The notes beneath the pieces are model-generated. The model saw nothing but the letters and a program-made list of their open reading frames with translations, did not search any database and was not told the DNA's origin. Shown in pieces: positions 13,684 to 24,100 of a DNA stretch of 64,000 nt; position 1 is the stretch's first letter; each line of letters opens with the position of its first letter. The DNA is from Plecoglossus altivelis (Eukaryota > Chordata > Actinopteri > Osmeriformes > Plecoglossidae). The stretch lies in contig BROE01000028.1 of assembly GCA_036571765.1 (NCBI GenBank), forward strand, positions 4,671,143 through 4,735,142. Reading direction: 5' to 3'. The position numbers and the translations under genes were made by a program.

Positions 13684-13694
13684 CTGATTGGCTG
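13684..13694 (-). promoter_or_regulatory. CCAAT box (NF-Y type) upstream of ankle1
   Basis: CAGCCAATCAG on the minus strand matches the NF-Y consensus and lies about 170 bp upstream of the ankle1 start codon. I see no TATA box nearby, which fits a TATA-less promoter. Confidence 0.5.
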
Positions 13695-13699
13695 AATCC

Positions 13700-14428
13700 A
13701 ACCAAAATCTCTATCAGGACGAAACTGACTACCTACTACGGATGTCCACACGGACGGGACGTTTGTACCTGCATGTGACTAACATTACATCTACGGAAAA
13801 GTAATCGGATCATGGCGGTTTTACCAATTCTTCCGATTTATTTGTCTGAATAAATTGAGATCAAGCCTAGTTGGATTAGTCTGATCAAAATGAGTGTATT
13901 TACATGCCCTGAATACCAGCGTGTTTGGTAGATGGTAAATGTTTTTCACCATGGGTATAAAACAGTGGAATTCATATGTGCTTTCCATCATCACATCTAG
14001 TGGGCTTTTTAATTGTCTATCAAGTTACCAGAACAATTCCAGTAACCTGTTCGAGCAAGCCTCATCACATAAATTAATTTCTCTGTGCGGGTTTTAACAA
14101 ATAATGTTACCTTTCCGTGTTTAGTTTTCCGACAGCTACAGCTACCATGAAGTCATGGTCAAGTAGGACAACCTTTTTCACCCATTCAGAACGCGACGCA
14201 GTTTGCATTCCCAACTTATTTTTTGGAAATCACGACTGCTGGAGCTTCACAAGAACATGGCCTTCCCACACTGTTATTTCAGTTGACATATTGTTAGCAC
14301 AGTGTGCATGGTGTGTGTTGCTGTTGTTTTGATCTTATGCAAGCAGTATGCAAGCACACTCAATTGGCCTAAAGGTTGCTGACTTCAGGTGTATTGAAGG
14401 AATTTCTAGACACATTTCACGTTTCAAT
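13700..14428. other. Intergenic between ankle1 and phosphatase copy A
   Basis: No gene is seen. The interval holds the ankle1 upstream region and the 3' flank of phosphatase copy A. It also contains one member of a 48-bp duplicated segment (14,304-14,351). Confidence 0.6.
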
Positions 14429-14434
14429 TTTATT
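14429..14434 (-). terminator. Candidate polyadenylation signal, phosphatase copy A
   Basis: AATAAA on the minus strand lies about 220 nt past the stop codon of copy A, a normal 3' UTR distance. Confidence 0.45.
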
Positions 14435-14656
14435 TCCAAATAATTTACAACAATGTACATGGCAAAAATGGAAGCTGTTATACAAACAATTGAATGACGC
14501 TATACGGTGGTACACCCGTACACAAGCCATTTTACAGCAGATTCTGAACTGGATTGAATCCATTTTAGGAAGGACTCTATTAGCATAGGGACAAAATGTA
14601 TTTTTCAAACATGGCATGATTATTATAAGACGTGGTTCTTCTAGTTTTGGATCAGG

Positions 14657-17600
14657 CTATGCGAGGGAGATGAGGGTGGACAGAAAACCGAGCAGCAGCA
14701 GCATCAAGCTAGGGTGATGAGCTTCAGCAGGGTTAGAGGAAGGTTCCAGAATGCAGTCAATGTAGGGCTCGATGCAGGCTGCGTAGGCCATGACGTGGGC
14801 AATGTAGCTCTGCTCTTGGACGCTGTGGAACAGGTGGCTCATGGGCCCCTTGGCAAAAATGGCCACGTCCTCTGATCCGTGCGTCTCCGAATCGAGAGGG
14901 ACTGCCGACTGTTGAATGTACTCCTTGGTTGCTGAGGATGAATGGGATTAAAGAAGATTCCAGTTTGCATGGTGTGTAATGCTGTTGTTTTGATCTAATG
15001 CAAGCAGTATACATTACATTAACACTCCTTGTTTCTTTCCCATAAATTAATGTATTTGCAATTCATATTATTATCACAAGGGGGCGCTACTAGAATATTT
15101 TTGTCTATAATGTGAAGTCTGACAGGCTCTCCATCATGATTTGACAGTAAGTACCTGCAACAGTGGCATTCACATCGGGGCGACTTCCATTAGTTATTTG
15201 GTGGCCTGGTCCATTTCCATAGAGGGTAGTGGTGAAATGTTTATCATCTATAGCAACCGTCCGGGCCAATCCTTTTAGAGGCAAATGCATACAACATTAG
15301 GTATTTCTGTAGTATAGCATTTTTAATGTTTTGTACAATGTAAGCACATAACGCTTACCCAAGACAGGATTGCCTCTGGCTGAATAGCCCCCAAATGAAA
15401 AGACATGGGAATGGTCGGCAGTGACCACAGACAACGTGTCCAGCTCGTTGGTCAGTTCAGCTGCCCGTCCGATTGCCCGGTCAAACTCCAAGGCTTCTGT
15501 CAGGGCATAGCTGGCTTGGCTACTGTGGTGACCATGGTCAATTCTCCCCCTTGTAGTTTAAAAGATGGTCATAGACTTGTCATGAATAAGCAGGAGTTCT
15601 AGTGAATACATAAAAATGAGTTTTAATATAAACAGTATTTAAAGCTAACACCCATAATCATCACTAATTATATTTTAGTTCATTTCCACATTATGGAATT
15701 CCATGGAAAAGGAACTCATCTTCTACAAATAGGTAGAAGCCATTGGGGTTCCTGCGAAGGATCTTGATGGCTTTTTCCACCATTTCAGTGAGAGAGGGGT
15801 CCATGGAAGTGTCACGATCCAGCTCGTAACGGGTGTCTTTCGGCTCAAACAGGCCTGGAGGTAGGAAATATGATCTAATGATGTTTACTACCACTGATAC
15901 TGCTGCCACATACTACCAATCATCATAATATCCAGGAGGCAGGAGCCGAAGACATTATCTTAGAACAAATTACTACTACTACTAAAGTACAGATAAGAAG
16001 ACTGCTTCTGCTACAACTACACATTATAGTTGTCTTTAGTAATAATCATTTAAAACAAAAATGTCAGGGCTTCCAGTTTTAACATATGGAATCAATCCTT
16101 ACTCTGAAGTACTGTAATCTTAGATTAAGGTATAAACTGTTCCAAATCATATCCATTAAATATACATATTGAACAATTCAATTACATATTTACATACATA
16201 TTACGGCTAAGACTTCCCCTGCTCTATTCAGGAGCTTTACTCTGGACAAGAATGGTACAGAACATCTACCCTTCCCCCAAAGACTCTTACCCATCAGGAA
16301 ATCAGTCTTCTCTGGTTTCACTTTATCAAATTCAGCTTTGTTCCAAACGTAATGTGCATTCTGAGGGTATGAGACAGAAGAGGAAAAAACAAATATATAA
16401 GGAGTTAAGGATTCGAGGTATCATTTTGCCACACAGCTTACAAGTGGAGCCACTTCAAAATGTCTCCATTATCATTACATCCAATGGTAGCCATGACTGA
16501 CTGACTGAATTTACTTTTTTGCCTTGGAGCCACACAGCAGTGAGGTCAGTCTTGTCCAGGCGATCGCCTTTCATTGTTGGGTACTCTGGGTCAACGGTCT
16601 CTTTGCTGAACATGTATTGCCTTCCTCCTCCAAGAATGACCTATCACAGCAAACACAAGGAAGTTATTATCCACAATCAGAGGCCCATTGATTGCCAAGT
16701 AGTGTCTGACTGGCAGAGCAAAAATGTATGCCTCGTGCCATACATTGATTTCCGTGTTGTGGACCAATTGGTAGGCAATGTCGCGGCAGCCTCCGGTAAC
16801 AGCGTTGCCAGGGAGGTCGACATCACTGTACCATCCGCGGTCGGCGGTGTGAGAGTACGCAGCCCCGGGAGAAGCATGCTGGACACGAGCGGTGGATACA
16901 ATTCCAACTGACTTCCCTAGGAACGCAAATAGACACAAAAGCTTTGCAGAATACAGTAGAGGGCAGAATGCTGCTTACTTGATCCCAGACGGGGGTTTCT
17001 TTCATCAAATCACGTTCGAAATTATTGGAATGAATGTGATCAAAACGTAAAAGACTCAAAGTAATTATCCAGAGAGCCTTTATTTATATAGTAAGTAACT
17101 TCACATGCATCTTGAAGCGCAAACCTGCATGCCTTTAGATTGTCAATTGCCAATGGCTCTATATCTAAATTTTCCATGTGAGCCTTTCAGGAGTCTAATA
17201 AAGGCACTGTGTGTGCCTGTTGGCTTGCTAGGATGCAAGAAAGATGACCTGACATACTGTACAGGAGGTGACATCTTTGTATACTAGCAGGTCACACCAA
17301 TGCTTCTCAGTGGGAGTTTGGGAGGGGAGGAACTTGAGAAAGGGGCTGCCCTACCTGCCATTTTGGCACGGTGGAGTACCGATTTGACCTCATTGCCAAA
17401 GGTGCTGCTACAGCTGTAGCGCCGAGCAGAAGCGCTGAGCCCCAGGGTTCCGTAGTTGGCCTTCACACCGCACAGGTAGGCCGTGGCTGTGCCAGCGCTG
17501 TCGGGCATCTGCTGGTCAACGTTGTACGTCTGCGAGGGGCATTCACGCCACAAGCACACAAACACAAACGCCAACCACGTATGCACACATTTAATAGTCT

Positions 17601-19491
17601 GTATGACAGTCATTAAGTAGGAACTCGTTCACAGGGTCAGCCTTACAAAACATGCCCAGGAAGACCACAGCAAGATGGTAAAATAATGCATTGATTGTGA
17701 AGACCTTAGACAAGGCAAGGTATGGAAATGTGTCCATGACCAGACTCGACTCCTCCCCTGTCTTTCCCTCCATCTGCCCTTTGAGGATTCGTGCCGCAGT
17801 TACAGTAGGTATGCCCATGCCTAGGAAATGGGTGGGACAGAGCACAGACAACATTTACACAAGTCAGACATGGAGGACGGTTCCTGGGTGGAGCCCTCCT
17901 TTCACGTGATATGATATGATTAGGGCTTATGAGTCGACGGTTACCTCTCTCCATAAACTTATTTTTAAGGGAGACAAGAGCTGCGTAGTGTGGAGGTCAG
18001 TCTTTTTTTCCTTTCATCCTTATCTTTACTTCAACCCTAATGAACTTTAGCTCCAGGATAGTTTGATTAATTGAATGCAATAAATCAGTATAAAATTGTA
18101 TTTTTTATTTATATTTAATAAATATGTTTTTAGCTGCCCATACAAGTGAAAATTGTGTTTGTTTGCAGAAATTGTTATAGTTGTTAGGTTTTAAAAAGCC
18201 AGACATGAGGTGGATCAGACCTCCGGACACTAGGTGAAAACAAATTACTCTTGAATGGACAGATATATCATGAAAAACATGAGTGCTCATCTTACTTGTC
18301 TATTTTGTAAATCTGATGGATTTGATGCGCACAGTATGTTAGAAACTGGCCTTTTACCTTGATGTTTGTAACAACACATTCATTTTGCACTTTAACCAAT
18401 AATTACCTTATATTGTGTTCGCATGTCACTTAAGTTATAAAAGCAAAGATCAATGTCACAACTTCCCTGCAGTGACAGATAATGGATCTATAATCATTCA
18501 TAAATAATATATTAATAGTGATGACACTGCTTGACCAACAGGATTGTGCCATGACAAAGGTCTTTGTTTGATAAGGGCTTGATAAGATCCACATCAATCT
18601 TTTATGCAGTTCTCTGTCCAAGAACATTGCAACATTTTATTGCTGTAGAGAGTGTGTTATGCACTCACAGCATACATAGATACAGAACATTTATTTCCTA
18701 TACTTCTTGTTAGACTTTATTTCATACTTTACTGTTATACTTCTTGCATTTTATTTCTGCTATGCTCACTGGATCAACTGCCTACACCTCGTGTAAGCTG
18801 TAATTAAATTGTCAGTGAGATTTCCCCATTATTACTACTCCTTCTTATTCTTATTCTCATTATCTTTCTCTCTCCTCTTTCTCCCTCCCTTTCTCCCTCC
18901 CTCCCTACTAAGTTAAGTCATTTACCGTCCCCCAGGAAAAGAATGAGGTTCTTGGCTCGGTGGAGGTTAGGCTTTACATCCAGAGCCTTCTGCAGAGCTT
19001 GCCTGGCTTTGTTGTTCCAGTAGCTTGGATGTTGCTCTTCCTCTAAAAAGAAGAAGAATACAGAGTCTTGTTGTTCTGTCTACCCAACTAGTGTCCAACC
19101 GCAAAAGAGACCATGAGGAAACACTTTTTTTGTCAGACCTGACCTGGCCAACAAGGAATGTCAGTACAATTAGTGTCATGTATAATTAACTGAGTCACAA
19201 ATTGTGTTCGGGACAGGTTTCGACACAATGGTTTATCTTTTTATTGGAAAAAAGCTTATCGACAGTAGAGTGACCCAAATATGATGAGTAAAATGTTAAT
19301 AAATATACATTTTACACTGAATTTACCGTCTTTTGAATTAATTTCCAATAAATGACATGTATCAATTGTAAAACAAAGCCTAGTTTTACTGATTGTTCTT
19401 TCTTCCACTCACCTGGGATGAGAGAAAAAGACAAATCCAAACAGAGGAAGATTAGTAATCCAACAACGACTGGGGCACATTTTGCTGCCAT
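14657..19491 (-). CDS. alpi: Intestinal-type alkaline phosphatase, tandem copy A
   Basis: Eleven exons: 19413-19491, 18926-19042, 17705-17820, 17355-17529, 16744-16916, 16515-16640, 16291-16360, 15720-15854, 15359-15550, 15155-15271 and 14657-14931, giving about 524 aa. The product is a GPI-anchored ectoenzyme that removes phosphate from phosphomonoesters at the cell surface. Visible features: signal peptide MAAKCAPVVVGLLIFLCLDL; the metal ligand in LFLGDG; the catalytic serine in MPDSAGTATAY; the arginine in DRGWYSD; the metal site GRIDHGHH; TADHSHVFSFGG; SETHGSEDVAIFAKGP; and a hydrophobic tail LMLLLLGFLSTLISLA serving as the GPI signal. AHVMAYAACIEPYIDC resembles the intestinal/placental branch more than the tissue-nonspecific one. 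Oddities: exon 3 has a weak donor (AAG|GTCTTC), and intron 8 has either AT-AA ends or a weak GT donor. The orthologue label (alpi.1 or alpi.2) cannot be fixed from sequence alone. Confidence 0.92.
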
Positions 19492-19624
19492 GGCCTTGAG
19501 TTACATGTGCATTAACATTAGAAATGGAACCAAAGTCAGGAGGATTTAAACTCAGACCAGGGTGCAAAGGGCACACTGACAGTGCAAACTTCCCATGCGC
19601 GTTTGCGGGTGTTTTGCATGAGGA

Positions 19625-19630
19625 TATATA
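19625..19630 (-). promoter_or_regulatory. TATA box of phosphatase copy A
   Basis: GTTATATATCC on the minus strand lies about 135 bp upstream of the start codon, implying a 5' UTR near 100 nt. A second AT-rich box (GTTTAAATCC) is closer, at about 19,532-19,541, and is the alternative. Confidence 0.45.
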
Positions 19631-19659
19631 ACACACCTACTCAGATGTTGGTTGACTGT

Positions 19660-21168
19660 TTGGTAATTAAATTGTCATGTCATCGTGTCATGCTTTTCTT
19701 TAAATTAAAAAAATACTTTAAAAAACGTTTTTCGACAAATTAACTTTGTCCAAACAATCTTAAGGGGACCCCTTAAGGAGTCACTCTTCTAAGTTGCACC
19801 CTTAGCAAGGAATACTAGTGCTACTGCCTGCGATTATTCAGTATGCACCACACTCTTTTAGTTTGACTCTAAACTGGCAAACAATTGTTTTGATGAATGT
19901 GATGGAAAGACACATACAAGTTCTTACCTGTGTAATGATATTCTGTTGTAGAATTGGGACGAAGACAAGTTGTCAGCATGTTTATAGCTGCATTTCATAT
20001 TGCAATCGAAAAAGGTAGTAAACGCGAGAAATGCCATAACAGTATATTAAATCGTAGCTTTAACTTCCACCTAAGTCTCAACTAACTATCAAAAATCAAT
20101 TGGAAGATACAGCTTTTGTCTCACGAAGGAATTATAACCTTTGATGTTTTATTATGTCTGACTCAGATGTAAAAGCACTGCAGCAATTATCCAGAAGAAT
20201 CTACCATTGAACCACTGAATGAGTTTTCATTGCAAATTGACATTATAAATTGTATGTGCTGGTGATTAGATAATCTGTATTCTGTACCCCATGACACCTC
20301 ATTAAAGATGATGTGGTCAGGAAAAGTTAGAGTTAGCCTGAGGAATACCTTGAGTCAACGGCAAGGGTGCTAAATTATCACCCGAGAAGTTGAGCTTTCT
20401 TCAGTAACTATGCATCAGAACACATTTATTTTTGGAATCAGGATGTCAATGTTTTTGTTTACATGTGACACATTCAAACATTCGATAACAAATGGTATAA
20501 AAATACGCAATGTCCATAAAAAATACATTCATAAAAAACACAGAAAATTAGTATAAAGCTAACTGTCAATGAACATACATATACGTATACATATACCCAT
20601 ACACAGTCATCTACAATCTCAAGACGGCTTCAAATTGGTGACGAGGTCGGCACACAAGCTTCAAAGACCGTTAAAAAAAGTTGATCAACCTTCTGCAATG
20701 CTGAGGTAAACGTGATTTTTTTCTTGTAAACTGTGCAGAAAGAGGTATGCTCAAGTGTTTCAAAACATTTATGAACAAAAAAAATGTTTCATTTGCTCTT
20801 CAGGTCCACTCGTGCGGGTCCACTTGATTAGCTACAAATGATCTTTTCCAAGATAATGCTCCCAAGAGCATTATCTTGGGATAATCTATAATAATAATGC
20901 TCCCAAGAGCATTATGCTCCCAAGAGCATTATCTTGGGAAATATCCTTTACTGATGAAGATGGGAGAGGTGTGCAGCAGTGGGGAGTCATGATTAAAATA
21001 GTTGTGCTGACCAAATCCATTTCTCAGTCATCTGCTATTCATTCATCAATTAGAAATTAAGGATACACTGGAACTCCCATTTAACAATTGATTATGCAAG
21101 AGTACCCTTTTCAAAGAAAAATAAAATCCCTCCTACAATGCTGTGCATGTGAGACAGTGTGTGTGCAG
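19660..21168. other. Spacer between tandem phosphatases, with 3' UTR of copy B
   Basis: About 1.5 kb lies between the copy A promoter and the copy B stop codon. It holds the likely 3' UTR of copy B with a candidate AATAAA (minus strand) at 20,425-20,430, and a cluster of perfect hairpins at 20,848-20,940. No other gene is seen. Confidence 0.5.
20848..20940. repeat. Cluster of perfect inverted repeats (hairpins)
   Basis: CCAAGATAATGCTC, loop CCAA, then GAGCATTATCTTGG forms a 14-bp perfect stem. The core ATGCTCCCAAGAGCAT recurs twice more within 60 bp, and the last copy again ends in ATTATCTTGGGA. If the AATAAA at 20,425 is used, the cluster would lie in the 3' UTR of phosphatase copy B. Confidence 0.85.
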
Positions 21169-24100
21169 TCATCTGAACAGGAGCAACAGGAGGCTGCAGA
21201 GACAGAGTAGCGGTGCAGAGAAGGGCAGCGAATGTCCCTTGGAGGGCGGCGACTTAGGGGGGCAGTCAGTGTAGGGCTTGAGACACGCCGCATAGGCCAT
21301 GACGTGGGCCACATAGTTCTGCTCTTTGACCCCATGGAAAAGGTGGGCCATAGGGCCCTTGGCATAAATGGCCACGTCCTCCCCTCCGTGCGTCTCGGAG
21401 TCCAGGGGTACAGCGGCCTGCTGCATGTACTCCTCATCATCTGAAAAGAGGGAAGGGTTGTCGATGATGCAAAGAAGTGTAAAAGCACATACTGGGCAAC
21501 AAAATCCAGTTACACAGACAATTTAGTTGTAAAGCACAGTACCATAACACAAGTCGTTCAAGGTTATAACTGGTGATAAGATAAGCGCTGATCTCATACA
21601 TACGTCCCCAACCGTTACTTACAATAATCTACCAGAGTGATGTTTCCTCGGGTACCGTTCACATGTACATAACCAGGACCGTTGGCGTACAGGATGCTTG
21701 TAAACGGCATTTTATCATCCGCTTGCTTCGGTGCCAGACCTAAACAAGAAACGCCCAACGTTTGTGGGTGTCAGTTGAACATTAGCCCTTTTAGTAGATG
21801 TACTTACCTCAACCAGAGATGCAACAAAATATAGTTTTGCTTCTTTGCCTTTACCGGCCCCTCCAAATCTATGTACAGGTCACTGATAAAGCATGCATGG
21901 ACCCGGGTTCGAATCCAGCCCTGGCCCGATCCTGCATGCCCTCCTCTGTGCATCCCTAACATTTCCTGTTGATCATCACGATCTTCGTCCCACTAAAGCA
22001 AAATTTTTCTCCAATATATACACACTTTATGCAAAAGTTTGTGTTGACAAAGTAATTTGATTAGATAAGAGGCATCCGAAGATAGTCATTACAGCACAGC
22101 TTTTAACTGGACATGCATCATTCTCCTTACATTAACAACCCTTCGTCGCTAGAGTGCAGGAATGTGTTGCAATGCAATGTCCTAGTCTAGTGGGAGAACT
22201 ATTTTGCTTTGGTAGATCATCTGTTGTTGGTTTATTAACTAATGGCGTCTTATTTAAGCAATATCACACTCAAGGTGGTGCAAGTATCAGTAATTGTAAT
22301 TTCGCTTATCATAGCCATGCTGATGCAATGACTCTCTCCCTCTCGTGTCATATTGCTTAAACGTGATTCATACATTTCTTTTCTGAAAGAGTCACGTTTT
22401 GTTTCCTTAAAAGTCTCTAAAAGTCAAGGTTTACAGATCATTTGACGTCATTTCAACCACCATAATTTCCCACCAATAAAACTAAAACTTTCATGTATAT
22501 TTACCCTAGATTACCACAACTAAGAAGTCTGCGCGCACCCCTCCCCCCTCTTGTGAGGATGTTTGAAACTGTACAGAACAGTGATCATTTCCATGTTCAA
22601 TCTGTGCCCATATAATCTCAAACATTGGATGGAAGGTTGGTCAAGCAAAACAAACTTGATCTCAACATTACAAAATCTTTCTTTGTTGCGTCGTTGCGCT
22701 GAACGACTTGACGTCACAGATGACCACAAAATGGGATTTCACATGACAACGTCACTTTTTGTACATTTAGTTAGAACTGCACAGGGCCTTTACACCCATG
22801 TCCTGGGACATACCAAAGATGGGGTTCCCTCGTTGGGTGTTTCCTCCGAATGTGAACACATGCGAGTGGTCCGCTGTAACCACGGTGAGTGTGTCCGACT
22901 CCCTGGTGAGTTGCGAGGCGCGCCTGATTGCCTGGTCAAACATTATCGTCTCAGTCAGGGCAAGCTTGGCAATGCCATCATGATGCCCGTGGTCGATTCT
23001 ACCTCTTGGAAGTAACACCCACATCAATGTGAAGTCAGTATCAATGAATCTGCTCATACAAAAAATAATGATAATAACTTGTTGAAAAAAAGGGAAAGTA
23101 GTATAAATGGTACTCATCTTCCACAAAGAGGAAGTAGCCATTAGGGTTCTTGCTAAGAATCTGAATGGCCTTCTCTGTCATCTCCACAATGGAGGGGTCT
23201 CTAGAGATGTTCCGGAACACCTCAAAGCGCATGTCCTTGGGCTCAAAGAGACCTTGAGAGGCAAGGTGAGGTATTTATTTTATTTATTTTTATTTCACAT
23301 ATTGAATGTCTGGTTGTGGAGATATGTCTTCTAAGAGTAAATTGTACATGAGTGCAAGTGTGAGTTTCCGGTATGCAAGATAAGCACTATACCCATGAGG
23401 CGGTCTGTTGTTTTCACATTGACCTCGTCAAACTGTTTTCTATGCCAAACATACTGTGATTTCTTGTTCTGAAAAGGACACATATCTCAGGAAGGCTGCA
23501 GTATTACGTTTTTACCTTATGGAGAACAAAATAGAAGATTACCGTTTGGGCATTTAGCCAGACATCAATGAGATTCCTTTTGTCTTTGCGATCTCCTTTC
23601 CTTGAAGAGGAGGTAGGGTACTCTGGATCTGGAGTTCCTTTAGGAGTCATGTACATCCTTCCCCCACCCAAAACCACCTGTCAGAGTAAGGATATTGAAA
23701 ATGGTAGAGGGAAAGTACAGGAAGCAGCCATAATGTTAACTAACAACCAGCTAGTCAGCTTTATTTATTTAAATGTGTTCCTCTATACATGTGTGTGTGT
23801 GTGTGGGGGGGGGGTTGTATTAAAATGTGACGTAGAGCAAACATGACATGTCTTACGTCAATATCGACGTTGGTGACCAACTGGGTGGCGATGTCGATGC
23901 AGCCCTGGCGGCGGGCGCTGGAGGGCATGTCGGCGTCACTGTACCAGCTGCGGCTCACGGAGTGCGCGTAGGCGGCGGCAGGGGACGCATGCTGGACGCG
24001 TGTGGTGGTCACAATTCCAACAGACTTCCCTGCGAAGAAACGCCAAACACTTGACAGGCAGAGCACACATGCCCACACAAACACACACCACACCCATACA

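Noticed and set aside
21850..22005. Possible tRNA gene (clear B box)
   Set aside because: No matching A box or cloverleaf could be formed, and the 3' part matches a SINE body and tail.
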